Shown in pieces: positions 10,620-22,970 of a DNA stretch of 64,000 nt. The notes under the pieces were generated by a model, which was not told where the DNA came from, made no database searches, and saw only the letters and a list, made by a program, of their open reading frames with translations. The DNA lies in NCBI GenBank assembly GCA_021292165.1, contig CM037876.1, positions 209,811,825 to 209,875,824 of the forward strand, written 5' to 3'. Made by a program: the position numbers and the translations under genes. Within the stretch, counting starts at the first letter, position 1; each line of letters opens with the position of its first letter. This stretch comes from Shinisaurus crocodilurus. Its lineage: Eukaryota > Chordata > Lepidosauria > Squamata > Shinisauridae.

Positions 10620-13300
10620 CTCCGCCAGGGTGTCACATATTAACAAGTCCCCATATTCTGCTCAGTGTGCTACAGTACACATAGGCATGTGCAGGGCTGT
10701 TATTGTGTATTATACACACACACCAGCACCACCAGCTGCCACATACATCTCAGGTATGTACACAATTACATAGCTGTACATATCAGCTATGTACACAATT
10801 ATATTTTGGGAGTATATTCTGTCTCTGTAATAACTGTATGCCTATCTAATGGCAATTTTGATAATTGATTTATGTTTGTAAGCTCCTTTGGGCAACTTCT
10901 TTCAAGAAAAGCAGTGCAGAAATACTTTACTTAAAATGCATTCTACATATTATCTCAATCCTATCTGCCCCTTACCTAAACACACACGAGGTTGTGGAGT
11001 ATATATCTAATTTTATGCGATCCCTTAATGTATATTTTGGACATGTAAATGTGAGTACAGTGTCAAGAGTCTGCAACAGTCTAGGTAAAAGGAAGAAATA
11101 TTTCCATAGGATGTCAATGAAGTGTCCAGCCTTAAAGTTTGAATGACTTCAGGTTCAGAGGATAAGAATAAGGATTCTGTTTTAGAGATGCAGCCTGGCT
11201 CTTGTGGGTTTACCAGGATTCATTCTTATGCTCACATAAGCAGGCATAAGACTGCTGCCTTAAAGTGTGTGCATATGTTCTGATCCAGAATTGTTCAGTG
11301 TGAGTGGTGTGTTCCAGTCTACTCACTCTTAAAATAAGACCAGGCTTTTTAAAAAAGCACCCAGAATTGTATGGTGTGAAGATAATTGCAGCACTTCGTG
11401 CTGAGCTATTCACCTTAGGCAAAATGTAGACTTTTTTTTAGTTCAGACTTGTGTATCTCTTATAGTAGTTCATTTCTGATGTTTTGACCGAGTCTGTTTT
11501 AATGAGGGGTCAATGGCAAACAGTTCAGGCTGACCTCATCCTGGAAAGAAAAGGGGGTCGGGATTTGCTTTACATCCTTGCATTGGAAAACCTAGCAAAG
11601 AGATGGAGACCATCTTCGATAGCAAAGTAAATATTTTGTTTCTGCTGGACATTGAAAAGTTTCTCCAGTCATAACCTTACTATGTCCGTCAAGTGCTTTA
11701 ATCATCCTGGGAAATAATCCTTTAGAAAGCATATCCATTAATATTTTATACTTTGTCTTGTACTTCTAAAATGTGTATGGGCCCAAATTAAGGTGCTGAG
11801 CATTTTATTTATGTAATGCATCTTATGTGAAACAAAACTGCATATAGATAAGTGACACCATGTTTAATATTTTTTCACTATCTCTGTAAGACATTCATAG
11901 TGAGGTTAAACCGGGTGTGTACTGCACTTTACAGGTAGTAAAATGAAGTTTGTTTATGTATATGTGTAAAACAGTGCTTCGAGGTCAATTCTGTACACAG
12001 CTATTCTTAATGTTTTCTAATAGCCGTATTAGATTTTCATTGTACAATGCTTACTTGCAGTAAATTCTAATTAGTGGGACTTCCCACCATATTAATATGT
12101 TTAGATCAGGGTATTATCATAAAAGTAGAGTTTAAGTTGTCAGAATGGCATCAGAATGCTTAGATGCTTTTTGCAATACAAATAATTTGGGTATGGTTTA
12201 TTGCAGAATTAGCACACTCAAAAATAAATGTTATAGATTGACATCTCTTCAGTCAATCCTAAATGCTTCTCTTCCCCTCTGCTCTTTTCGTAATGATAGC
12301 AGGTACTTGCAACCAAATCGCAAGTGAAAACTTATTGACCATATTTTAAATACCGTATGTATTAAAATCTTTTGTTGTTTAACTATGGTTTTCTTTTCTC
12401 TAGACCTGTATAAACTAATGCAGTGGGATCAGTATAAAAAACAAGGTTTGCTTTGGTTGCGTTTGGGCTGGAACCCTATTTATTAACTTATAAATTTGTA
12501 TAGCATCTAACATACCCTGTTCTAAACAGATCACACAAAAGTGATGCAATATCTATCAGTATTTCATTTAGGACTGGAGTATAAAGCTGTTACCTCAAGC
12601 AACTGTGCAGCCCAATCCTATGCATGTTTTCTCAAGTAAGCCCGACTTACGGTAGATTGGAGCTTTAAATCAATGTGACTTGAATGTCTATGCATTATTT
12701 TTTAGGACTGAGGTGTCAAACTATGTGGAGATGACTTCAATATGCATGTTTACCAGAACAGAAATCCAGTTTACCAGAACAGAAATCCACCAATTTAAAA
12801 ACTCATTAAACTGGATATTGCTGTTTTTTGAAATATTTCTTATGATAATAGTAAATTATCCCTTTAATATTCATCTGTTTTTCTCATTACCATGGAAGAT
12901 ATTGTGCCAATTTTTAGTTTGCCGTTACCTTGGAAAGTCATGAGTTATTTGGCATTGATGAAACTGCTGCATATACCCATCGTATATTCAAGTATTCAGT
13001 GAAGTTTTAAATAATTCTCTTTCAATTAGTAGAACAGGAACTTGAAAAATGGATTTCTGTTAAAGAAGCAAGAATCAGTACATACTGATTTCCCCCCTCC
13101 CCCTTGCATACTTGACAATTCTTTTATCAGTTTTAGTCCCGCATGCATTTCTAAAGAAAGAGAACTGTCTCGCATCTCAGACGTACTTATTTAATCAGAA
13201 AATATAAAGCTAATTAGAGAAATGATTGATTGGTTATTTGTAATACAGATGGATGATCTGATGTTTCTGAAGTCAAACAAAACACTCAATCAGGTTAATA
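10620..13300. other. AT-rich unique DNA; one partial miniature element near 12607-12660
   Basis: The stretch is AT-rich with short CA and TACACA runs near 10710-10800. At about 12607-12660 a partial GGCTGCAATCC-type copy (CAGCCCAATCCTATGCATG) is visible. At 12750-12790 a short direct duplication of TTTACCAGAACAGAAATCCA occurs twice with a two-base spacer. No exon or RNA gene seen. Confidence 0.55.
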
Positions 13301-13307
13301 TGTTTAA

Positions 13308-13401
13308 GCCTGCAATCCTGTGTACACACTTACCTGAGAGTTAGCCCCATTTAACACTATGGCTCTTACTCCTGAGCAGGCATGCATAGGATTCCCCTGC
13401 A
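13308..13401. mobile_element. Palindromic miniature element, full-length copy
   Basis: Begins GCCTGCAATCCTGTG after TTAA (13304-13307) and ends CATGCATAGGATTCCCC, with the internal ACTTACCTGAGAGTTAGCCC half facing CTCTTACTCCTGAGCAGGC. The two halves form the imperfect palindrome typical of this family. No coding capacity. Confidence 0.8.
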
Positions 13402-15478
13402 GAAGTACAGATGAGTAGTAGAAATTATGAAGTACAGATAATCCTGAGGCAGATGATTTACAGGTGTGTCAATATCTGCCAAGACTTATCATTCTTATAT
13501 ATAAAAAGAATGTTGTCAGCAAAATTTGAAATATTGTTCGTTTGTTTATCCTTGCAGGCTGTTTATATTTTTTTAAAGGTAGCCTGCTGCAGTTACTGTC
13601 TGTATTGTTGGCATTCTAGCAGTAATCATTACTAACAGTTTTCTGTTGTGGTGTACAGATTAGACATGCTGAAACTCAAAATTTTCATGTAAATACAATC
13701 ATACAAAATGAAATTAGGTGCAACAGTGTTTTTACTGTCCCACAAGAATTTTACCTTCTTTATGTACCATAAGGAAATATGAATGAGCTTTGGTGGTTGA
13801 CTTTTGGTAATGTAGTATTAAAAAATCCCACAGGTGTAAATTGATACAAAGAGAATTTGCAAGTAAAGCTACCTGAAAACATTTAAGAACCTGTTTATAT
13901 GGTGGGAGTGCGTAAGTCGTTACAACCAAAGCATCTTTTTCATAGGTAGATGGAATAGTATTGGAATGTTTACTGTTTGCCACTTCTACACAGCAGAGGT
14001 ATATAGTCCATTCTCTCTCCAGTACTCCGAGAGAAAGAAGACTGTGCGAAACTGCAACCTCTGAGAAATGCTGTATTGATCTGATTCTTAACTGCAGGCC
14101 CTTCATATCATTGCTCAAAATATCTAACTTTACACCAATATTAGCCATTCTTTTTATAGTGACACTATGCTTAGTAAAAAAACTTCTAAGCACCGAGGTC
14201 AGGTGTTGAGATTGGATTCTAGTTTATTTTTTATGAATCAGATAAAGATTTCTGTGCATGAGACCGTATGTGAAGATGAGAGAACAAGAACATTTCCATA
14301 TCAAAGGCAATATATCTGAGGCTGCATAGTAATTAAAATGCAGTGGTTTGGACTCTGCGCTATCACTTAAGCAGAGCATTGTTGTGCAGAATGCAGCCAG
14401 TTGAATCTTGCATACTTTTAGAAATACACTTGCAGTTTTGCGCAAACATTTATGCCAGTCCACACTTTTCTGTGGTTAATTTGTATTTCATCCAAGTCGT
14501 TCAAAGCCAGAGGTTTTTTTTTTTTTTTTTGGTGTTTTTTTTCTTTTTTTGAGCAACCCCTTCATTATGGCTTTTGTGCATCAACTATTTTTATTCTGGT
14601 TGTTTGTATTTCCTCTTACCAGAGTGATGGCTTGTTTATATTCTGATTCTTGATATATTTCCTAGGACTTCCCCCTCCCAATCCTTTCTGTATGTTTCTC
14701 ATATTTGTATTTTGCGATTAGAAAAAAACATCTTTAATTCTGAGGTCAGAATGGGACTCTTCATAGCCTAATTGAAGAGTGCACAAAAGCTTACATGTTG
14801 CATTTAGACTAAATCCACTGCTTGATCTGGAGTTTCTTTTAAAGATACATATAATGCACATTTACTAGTTCAGGCTAATCCTTACACAATGTAAAGAGAA
14901 CTAATAAACTGCTCTGAAGAATGCTTTCTGCTCTAGGCACACCTTTTCACCACTGTATTTGGTTATATTTGTGTAGGAGTTTAGTTTTGGGTTTTTTTCC
15001 CTTCTGTTTGAATTCTGTTTAAACAGCTATTTCAAATAATGGTTTATTTTGGAAGAGTTACTTTTACTGACTTTATTGGCACCCTGGCCTTAGCCTCCCC
15101 ACCCCCTTAAAAAAAACTATTTTAAGATTATAATTAAGAGAATGATGCTTGAACAGAAATAGTATTTTGAGTGAACTCTTAACATGAACTCTTAAAATTT
15201 ATCTAAGATGAATAGAAAGATCATATAATTCTTATTTGCAGGAGTTGAGATGTTAATCTTCAGAGTCATGGCTAGAGTCCAGCATAGATAGGATAGGATG
15301 TAGCTACACATCCACATTCCCCTGCAGTTTCAACTGGCTCACATAATCCTCTCTTCCTGTCCTAAATATATTTGAGTGGTATATCAGTGGATTATGGGAG
15401 GGATCTTGTCTTCCAGATTTTCTCTTCCATTGATTTGGATGAAAATTATCTTTGTGTGTGAAATACATACCGTAGTTG
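13402..15478. other. AT-rich unique DNA with T-rich tract, no gene seen
   Basis: A 153-codon minus-strand frame (13732-14193) has no recognisable domain and no splice context. A long T tract at 14514-14531 and 14537-14551 is simple sequence. A segment near 13960-14190 reads smoothly in both strands but I cannot assign it. Nothing else is supported. Confidence 0.5.
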
Positions 15479-15547
15479 TTTTTGTTGTTGTTGTTGTTAT
15501 TATTATTATCATCATCATCATCATCATCACCATCATCATCATCACCA
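15479..15547. repeat. Compound trinucleotide microsatellite at a SINE tail
   Basis: TTG, then TTA, then TCA units (about 7, 4 and 12) run directly into the tail of the minus-strand SINE beginning at 15548. Such repeats commonly grow from the 3' tail of SINEs and LINEs. The aspartate/asparagine-rich open frames across it are artefacts. Confidence 0.85.
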
Positions 15548-15771
15548 CATTTATATCCCACCTTTTTTTCCTCCTGCAAAGAACCCAAGGCAGCTTACAC
15601 AGTCCTCCTTCTCTCTGTTTTTATCCTCACAACAACCCTGAAAGGTAGGTGAGGCTGAGAGTTAGTGACTGGCCCAAAGTCACCCAGTGCGCTTGATGGC
15701 CGAGTGGGGAGTAGAACCCGGATCTCCCGAGTCCCAGTCCAACATTCTAACCACTACGCCACACTGGCTCT
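15548..15771 (-). mobile_element. tRNA-headed SINE, copy 1
   Basis: Read on the minus strand it starts AGCCAGTGTGGCGTAGTGG (A-box-like), continues to GGGTTCTACTCC (B-box-like), then a body with ACTTTGGGCCAGTCAC and CACAACAACC in complement, and a tail matching AAGGTGGGATATAAATG. Box A and box B are those of an internal RNA polymerase III promoter. Four further copies in this window share head, body and tail. The body is complete, with several substitutions relative to the other copies. Confidence 0.85.
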
Positions 15772-15779
15772 CAATATAA

Positions 15780-18270
15780 TATAATATAATTTAAATGAGG
15801 GTAATCTCTTTTCTTTGTGAATCAAAGACCTAGCATTGAGTAGTGTTGTAAGCACATGCTGTATTCTGAGACCAGTAAGGATGGATTCACACAATAATGT
15901 CTTCTCTCACTATAAAGTGTTTCCTAGTGACTTCTTAAGCAGAACTGTGTGGAACTAGGTCATACGAAAGATCAAACCTATATGTTCATGTTGCAGAATG
16001 ACACACACCCGACAAGTAGCCTTTTTGAGGCATGCTGAGTATGTGTTGATGCATAATCCTAATGTACATCAAATCTTTCACCATGAAGCACATGGTGGAT
16101 GATTGTAAAAATGAACTTGCGTGATGAGAGTAAAACAGTTGCTAGTCATGTGAAGCCACCTTTAGCCTCAGCTAGTGTGTGTGATGCTGCAGGCTATGTA
16201 GCACACAGAATACTTTGGGGGGCTTCTGGATGAAAGGTGCTAATGTACATAAGGGATTTTGTTTTTCTGGAACCAAACAGTTGTAAAAGGTTATGTAGAT
16301 TCAGTTTCTTATTTTATGAGCTCTTTCAGTAGGCAAGTTTGGTATTCTGGGGTGAAGCAGATAAATCTACATCTCGGTCTCCAAACTTGATTCTTGTTTA
16401 TGTTATACTGAGGGACTGTCAGTTGCTAATATTTTAAAACAATGCAGATTGTCTTAGACGTTGTTCCACTAATTCACCCCCCACTTTATTGTGTGATACA
16501 GTATTATGTTTTCTAAAAAATAAAATTAAAATAGCACTATTTATTACAGATTTTTATTACTTGGCTGTCTTGAGTAGGCTATTATACTATATGATTCATT
16601 GTGATTTGTTATTTAGATTTAGACTTAATTCTTAACATGAATGTTTCTGGCTACTTTTCACATCTTTGAAACAGCAGAAAGGAATATTTAGAAGCATTGG
16701 GTATCTAATCTCCACTAAGTATTAGAATGGTTCTCATTGATATCTGTTGGGGTCCAGTGGCGGTGTTTGCACTGAAGCATCTGAGGTCCGTCCCCCACAC
16801 ATTGTAATGGTAGTCCCCTGCACTGCCTGAAAGCCAATCCTGGAAGTAGTCTCTAAAGCAGTGCAAGTATCTGCAGATTAGTAGACAAAAATAGGAATAC
16901 CCTGATGTACAGATTGAAGCACTTGAATGTGCCAGAGGAACTCTGGATCCTTGCCATGATCTTCAGTGTAGCTGAGGTAGCAGTACAGGTGTGACATATG
17001 TTCTCTGGATAATAATTAAATCCTTACAGCTTTAACCCACAAAAATAAATGGGCAGTGGAGAAAACCTGAACTGATCTTTGCCAATCCTGTTGCAAGACG
17101 CATCTTTTTATGTGAAAATCTATATGAATAGATAGTTCCAAGTAATCGGACTGTGGCCGAGGATTTCCTGTCTGTCACTTGCTTCTGTGCCTCAGGTGCA
17201 TATAGTGTATATTTCCTATGAGAAAAGATGCTTGCAATGGGCCACAAGCTACAGCATCCCTTGGCACATAAAGTATTTGTGTATACAAGCATGCTACTTT
17301 ATATTAAGGCATTTTTCTTATCTGTATTAGTGTAGTACATAGGAGCAACATTTCTATTTTTAACTTAGGTTTGCTACTTAAAATGTATAGTTAAATAGAT
17401 AAAATTATCTTCTTGAGTTTTTCAGTATACACACTTGGTAAAATCTTCATCCCATCCAAATGCATGCCATATCTTTAAACACCATCCGGATTTGTTTTCG
17501 ACAGTTATTTTACTAGTTTCGATAGTTGTGTTACACTGTCAAGTATGTTGCCACTCCAGTTTCAAAGTGAGCAAAAATGATTTTGTATGTAATGCCCATT
17601 TTGGAATTTACATGACCAAGGGTATGCCTTTTTAATTTTCTTGTATGGAAGGCTGAAAGAGGGAGGGGGGAGGGAGGGACAAAATGAATTATGCGGCTGT
17701 TACTTCTCATCTTCCACTCCCCATAAAAGAATTAGAAAGGAGAAGGTGGGGAGGGACAATGTTGCACATTTATAACATCAAAGAGAAAAGTTGCCACAGT
17801 TGCAGCCTTAAGCATGAAGTCACTAGTGTACTTCCTAATTACAGTACAAACCTGCGGCACTTGTGTAGAACTGGGCTTCTGTGGATTGGTGCAGTAATTT
17901 TATATGGAGGTACAACATAATTTGCCTTTTCCAAATGATTGGTATACATTTGGATTGACTGTGATCAGCCTTTTTCTTACCTAATTGTCTTTTGTTGTTG
18001 TTGCTGCTGCTGCTGAAGAAATAGCAATATAGCAAGGGGATTATGAAGAGAAAGGTAAAGAGACTAAGCAGTCAAGGCAAAAGGTGTTACTAGTTAATGA
18101 TCTAGTGCAAAAAGAGGGGAGAATAACAAAACTTAACTTGTATTTTTCGGTACTCATTAGTGGTGTTTGTTATGATTTATGGCATATAATTCCAGCGGAG
18201 AGAAAATGCTTGCTCCAGACTGCTCTGCTCTTTCTCAGTCTCTTCGAATTCCAAGCCATGAAGATTTTAA
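15780..18270. other. AT-rich unique DNA, no gene seen
   Basis: Begins with a short ATAAT repeat (15774-15790), then unique sequence. A GGGAGGG tract occurs near 17661-17680 and a TTG/CTG run at 17992-18016. No exon, RNA gene or dated transposon is evident. Confidence 0.5.
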
Positions 18271-18271
18271 A

Positions 18272-18354
18272 GCATGCAGTTCAATACTATGCATGTTTAC
18301 TCAAACTAAGCCAAGAGGACTTACTCCCAGGTAAGTGTGCCTAGGATTGCAGCC
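18272..18354. mobile_element. Palindromic miniature element flanked by TTAAA
   Basis: The copy runs from GCATGCAGTTCAATACTATG to GGATTGCAGCC and is bracketed by TTAAA at 18267-18271 and 18355-18359. That agrees with a TTA or TTAA target duplication. The internal half-sites TGTTTACTC and TTACTCCCAGGTAAGTG are typical of the family. Confidence 0.8.
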
Positions 18355-18631
18355 TTAAAGTGTGTTTCATGAAATTGCACTTTGCTGTCTTCGAGAACCT
18401 GTGTTCAATTAATGCTGTAAGTTATTGCTAACTTGTATATTGGTGGGTAGAACTAGAGAACCTATTAGGAGGCAGGAGAAAGGCAGCTTTTTGCTTCAGG
18501 CTGGGCAGCAGCATGCATCTGCAGCTAGAAAAAAATGAGAACTGATGAAAAATAAGGGATGGGCATGTTCAAAAAGAAGAGAAAGGAGAGAAGCTGGGCG
18601 CTAATACATATTCTCAAATGTGCCTACTCTC

Positions 18632-19050
18632 AGGGCTTGTTCGCGCGACACGGGAACCGCAAGTCCCCCGCGGTTCCCGTGTTGTGTGAATGCCGGACCG
18701 GGGTGCCCCTGCGGGACAGCCGCGTGTGGGACGCACGCAAAGTGACCATGGTCGGTAGAGGGGTAAGCCCCTACCGCGTGTGGTCACCGTGCCGTGTGAA
18801 CAGCAGGCGGGCGTCCCGCGGGGTCCCCACAGAGGCGGCAGCCCAGAGCGGCTGCCGCTCCAGCCTGTAGGGGCAAACGGCCCCTCTGGGCATCCTGGGC
18901 CCCCGCCCCCTAGCGCTGGGAGGCCCGCACTGTGGTGCGGGGACTGCGGGGGTCCGCCCACGCGCGTGGGGCGCAGGTCGTCTGCGGTGCCCCGCCGGAC
19001 CCCGTGGTGCCTCCCCCGCTCGCAGCCTGGGTCATGTGAACCGGCCCTCA
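18632..19050. mobile_element. GC-rich DNA element with imperfect terminal inverted repeats
   Basis: An abrupt GC- and CpG-rich island of about 420 bases lies in AT-rich DNA. The left end CAGGGCTTGTTCGCGCGAC resembles the reverse complement of the right end, GGTCATGTGAACCGGCCCT. Internally there are several hairpins, such as CGGGAACCGC against GCGGTTCCCG at about 18652-18680. No matching 8-bp target duplication was found, so the hAT assignment is tentative. Open frames of 100-170 codons on both strands reflect the base composition and are not called as genes. Confidence 0.55.
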
Positions 19051-19178
19051 GTCTTTGGCTGTATTCACCAAAAAGCCAACAACAGCTACTAATTGTTTCT
19101 GTAGGTATTATTAAGAGTAATTGAAACATATTTACACTATAATTGAAACAGTTTTACACTATTCTTTCTCTCAGTTAA

Positions 19179-19276
19179 GACTGCAATCCTATACACATTT
19201 TGACATTGACCTAAGAGTAAGTCCTATTGAGTTAAGTGGGACTTCTGTTCTGAGTAGACATGTAAAGGATTGCACT
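19179..19276. mobile_element. Palindromic miniature element
   Basis: Starts GACTGCAATCCTATAC after TTAA (19175-19178) and ends GGATTGCACTA, with AGTAAGTCCTATTGAG facing GTGGGACTTCTGTTCTGAG. Same family as the copies at 13308 and 18272. Confidence 0.8.
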
Positions 19277-19294
19277 ATAAGTATATTGACAAAC

Positions 19295-19360
19295 ATTGGT
19301 CAGCTAAGGGCATTGGTCAGTTAAGGGCATTGGTCAGTTAAGGGCATTGGTCAGTTAAGT
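19295..19360. repeat. Tandem repeat, 17-base unit, about four copies
   Basis: The unit ATTGGTCAGTTAAGGGC repeats at 19295, 19312, 19329 and, partly, 19346. Copies are identical apart from one C/T change in the first. No spacers of unique sequence exist, so this is a plain minisatellite. Confidence 0.9.
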
Positions 19361-19698
19361 AATGCTATCACACTTAGATGTAAATCTGTACACTTGTATA
19401 TGTAATGCTTCTCTTTAAAGGCTGTGCTAAAACTTTATTTTGCGCCTCTGGTGTTTGGTGGGAAAGAAAATTGCTTGTCGTTGTTAGTGTTCTAGGCTAC
19501 ATGAATCTATTCTAATTTTTTAAAACTACTTTTTAGTCTAAAATATTTTCATGGTGCCTAACATACCAATTAAAACATAAACCAATAAAAAGCAGATATT
19601 AAAATAACTGAAAACAACCTGCTGTAATATCAGAGAGCATTATCAGTTCAATTAGAGAGCTGCCAAGAAAGAGAGGTTTTAGCAGCCTTCCTAAACTA

Positions 19699-19944
19699 CA
19701 GTCATGCCTTGGATTGGGAGCATAATTCGTTCCGGAAACGTGCTTGTAATCCAAAACACTCTTATATCAAAATGAAATCCCCCCAAAAAAATTTGTACAG
19801 AGATTTTTAATTTAAGCCGTACTACAGTACTTGTATTGCAAGACGTCGCTTGTATATCAAGTAAAAAAAATTTAAATATTTAAAAAATAGCTTGTCTTGA
19901 AAAACGCTCTCAAACCAAGTTACTTCCAATCCAAGGTATTACTG
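19699..19944. mobile_element. pogo/Tigger-like miniature element, copy 1 (TA duplication)
   Basis: Terminal repeats CAGTCATGCCTTGGATTGG and CCAATCCAAGGTATTACTG are inverted copies of each other and are flanked by TA (19697-19698 and 19945-19946), the duplication typical of the Tc1/mariner-pogo group. The interior contains a second inverted pair (GAGCATAATTCGTTCCGG side against the CTCTCAAACCAAGTTACTTC side). Two further copies lie at 51642-51902 and 51991-52493. Non-coding. Confidence 0.8.
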
Positions 19945-20341
19945 TAGTTAAGTGAATTGCTCAAGCTCGCCTCTGGACAGAAAAACAAAAAGCAAAGGTA
20001 GCTGTGTTGGCCTTAAGGAAAATTCCAAAATCTATATTAGAGTAATACCTTTACAAAAGGCAGGTTTTTGTAATTTCTTGCTGAATGAAGAATCTGGAGA
20101 GCTTGAAAGCTTGTACATTTTTTGTGATCTTTGAGTTGGCTTAATAACGGAATTGCCCTAATATGAATTTTGGAATTTCTCTAGATACAGCCTTCCATAA
20201 GTCTTGCTTCTGAAGACAATTACACCTGGAACAGTGTTTTCCCAGAATATCTCAAAGCAGGGGACAAATGCATATTCGAAGCTGGGAATTTAGCTTGTAT
20301 GTAAGCTAATAAGGTTTAGGATAAGCATAGAAAAGAAAGCC

Positions 20342-20647
20342 TCTTGATTTGTGGAAGGAAAAGTAAACAGCTTGGTATGATCATGGTTGGGATTGCCCCA
20401 GGATAAGGGAAACAAAAGGTGCTGGAGGAGGAATTGGCATAGTAGATGGTAGGAAGAAGAAAGAAGGAGATGAAAAAATAATTGAAGAAAGGAGGATAAG
20501 CATTATGCCAGCCAGAAAATAAACTTGCCTTTTCCCTCTTCCAGTTCCAAGAAGGACTTCTTTTGTTTCCCTTTTGTTTCCCTTATCCTGGGGCAATCCC
20601 AACCATGATCATACCAAGCTGTTTACTTTTCCTTCCACAAATCAAGA
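20342..20647. repeat. Perfect 78-base inverted repeat around a 150-base spacer
   Basis: The left arm at 20342-20419 is the exact reverse complement of the right arm at 20570-20647. The spacer is purine-rich on its left half and pyrimidine-rich near the right arm. Next to the right arm TTTTGTTTCCC occurs twice in tandem. Flanks (GAAAGCC and ATTTGTGG) show no target duplication. Perfect identity over 78 bases in otherwise diverged noncoding DNA implies recent origin or homogenisation. It could be a young foldback element, a template-switch product, or an assembly artefact. Confidence 0.9.
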
Positions 20648-20649
20648 AT

Positions 20650-22325
20650 TTGTGGAATTTCATGAATTACTTAAGGTTCTATGAATTAAGAATCCATGTC
20701 TATTCTACATAGGCTTTCCCCCCTTTTTTTCTTTTGTATTCTTCACAGTAGATTGTACTAGTGCATTAAGTAAGTAGGCAAAAACTTGTCACGTGGTTTA
20801 GTCTCTACTAATGGCAGGTTGTGAAAACAACACAGAATTTGACTTGGGGGTGTTCATGGGCATAGACTCATCTGGTCAAGTTCTCTGTTCCCTTGTGGGT
20901 TGGTAATTTCAGTCTATAGTGCACTGTAATGTTTCCTTTGGATTGCCCAAAGATGAAAATAAGATCGATGTTCTTTGATTGTATTTCTTGGCTACCGTAC
21001 ATTTTTTCTGTGCCTTTCAGGCCAGCGGGGTGGGTGGGAATAGTTCATTTTGCCAGGATTGGACTGGACTGAGTTTCCTGCATCTTTGAAATCTTCAAGA
21101 GCAGCCAGTGCTTGCAGATACAGATGTTTTGCAGGTATTTATGCGATATTTATGAGCTCTTCTCCCACTTAAGATTCTGCTTCTTTTTTAGAATAAGACC
21201 AAAAGTAGTTTTAAAGTACAAGTGGGACTCTGCAACAAAATGTTGCAGTATCCAGTGCTTCTGCTCAAGGTTCCAGCCACTCCATTTCTTTCACACCTCC
21301 AACAGTCAGTCAGCATTTCATACCCAATGAGCAAGCTTTGGCCTGCTATGGTGTCCCCTTTCTATTTCCTGATCCATTTTGGTTTTGGGTGGGATATTGG
21401 TATGATAGACACATTTGGGCCCAATCCCAGCTATATTGAATTATTTGATCTCTCTATTGATGTTGATGGGTAGCTTTCTGTTCTGCCACTGGGGCATTTT
21501 AAGATACCTGTGTGAACCACGAGCTGACCTATTCAGACAAAGAGATGGTCCTTTCTACACCTTTTGTATGTCTATATGTCTCTTCCTCCCCTTCTAGCCA
21601 CTCCATTCTATTCCCCCTCCTACCTGGGTATCAGGTTCCCCCCCCCTCAACATTCTGTGGCATTGAATTATTATGGAGCAGCTCTCCCCCCCCCCTTAGG
21701 TGTTTTCTTTTAAATATTTTTTTTTCATTTCTGCAAACCTCAAATCTGCTGATAGCTCTCTCTTGTATGTGGCTGAATGCAGTTTTGGGTCCAGCACCAC
21801 AAGCACAGGAAAATTTGAATTATTAGTACATACGATGATGATGATTATGGTGATGATATTTGCCATTCTGTCTGTGAAAATGTCCTGCCTATTTTGTTTT
21901 CTTTCAGTCTAGTTTCACTGTCAGCCAATGGGCTATTTTAAATGTCAGCTTATGCATCTCAGCGCAGTTTTCTTCTCCAGGACAGTTGTCAGACTATCTC
22001 TTATGCCTGTGTACTTCTGGATGCTTGTCAAGGCTCTGAGCTTTAATGCCCAAGTTTCATTACTAATTTTAAATGGATTACTTTGAATTCCTTTCCCATT
22101 GGAGGTCAAACTTGTGTCTAGTAGATGTATTTCTGGGTCTGGATGGTACCTTCCCTGTGGGACATCTGTCCAAGAGCTTATCAGGCATGGTCTGTTGGTA
22201 TATTTAGAAACTAGAGAAAACAATTATTTTCAATTGGGTGTTTGGAATAGTGAAGCTAGTTGCTGTTTTTATACTGGACAGATATTGGGGTGCTGTTTGT
22301 AGGATTATCATTAAGGATTATGGCT
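20650..22325. other. AT-rich unique DNA, no gene seen
   Basis: C-rich homopolymers occur near 21641-21650 and 21687-21697. ATGATG repeats lie near 21834-21860. Several overlapping short frames carry no known domain. Nothing further is supported. Confidence 0.5.
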
Positions 22326-22329
22326 TTTA

Positions 22330-22670
22330 AAAATTTACTATTTATTTAAAACCTTTATATCCCATCTTTCCTAAAAGTTGTAAGATGATGAACAGCAACA
22401 AAAATACAGATACAAAAGGGGAAAAAACCCTAAATACAATAAAAACATAATAAAAACAAAAAAACAATCAAACAGCAGAAACTAGCAGATGAAAACAGCT
22501 AGCAGATGAAAGCAACAGCAGTTGTATGTGACCTGTTTGGGATCTTGTATTCTTACTGTTTTATATTCTTTTATGTAAATTGTGCTCTATTTTATTTTGT
22601 AAGCCATGTTAAGGGCCATTCAGACTGAATGACAGGGTAGAAATCTTAACATAAATAAGTACATAAATAC
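22330..22670. mobile_element. Degraded LINE 3' tails on both strands
   Basis: At 22340-22470 the + strand shows the complement of a LINE tail (TTTATATCCCATCTTTCC, then A-rich). At 22545-22670 a + strand tail reads TTTTATGTAAATTGTGCTC and ends with TAAATAAGTACATAAATA. The two face away from each other. No coding sequence remains. Confidence 0.5.
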
Positions 22671-22889
22671 TTGGTAGAATTTGGAGCTTGATTCTGAATG
22701 CACTCTTTCTCTGATTCATGCTGAACAGTTTGAGTGGTTTGCGTTGCTCATGGCCATTAAGGTTTTAGCACATATTTAATCCACTTGCTAGCCTGTGCTC
22801 AGTTCTGCAAAGCTCTGAGTGTGCATTGATGGAAACTCCACTTTTTCTTTTACATATTGCTTTCTTCTACAGTTTTGATGATCAGTGTG

Positions 22890-22970
22890 CTAGGTATGTA
22901 AGTACTTGGGAGTAAGCACTATTAACCCTTGAATAAATATGCACAGGATCCCTCTGCAAGCCTTTCAGGT
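22890..22970. mobile_element. Partial palindromic miniature element
   Basis: ACTTGGGAGTAAGCACTATT followed by AATATGCACAGGATCCC matches half of the GGCTGCAATCC-type family. The left half is truncated or diverged. Confidence 0.5.

Noticed and set aside
13732..14193. A 153-codon minus-strand open frame
   Set aside because: No domain, no splice context, and AT-rich composition compatible with chance.
18559..19129. Open frames of 103-171 codons
   Set aside because: They are by-products of a GC-rich transposon-like island with internal hairpins.
19295..19360. Possible CRISPR-like array
   Set aside because: Repeats are directly adjacent without spacers and the genome is vertebrate; it is a minisatellite.
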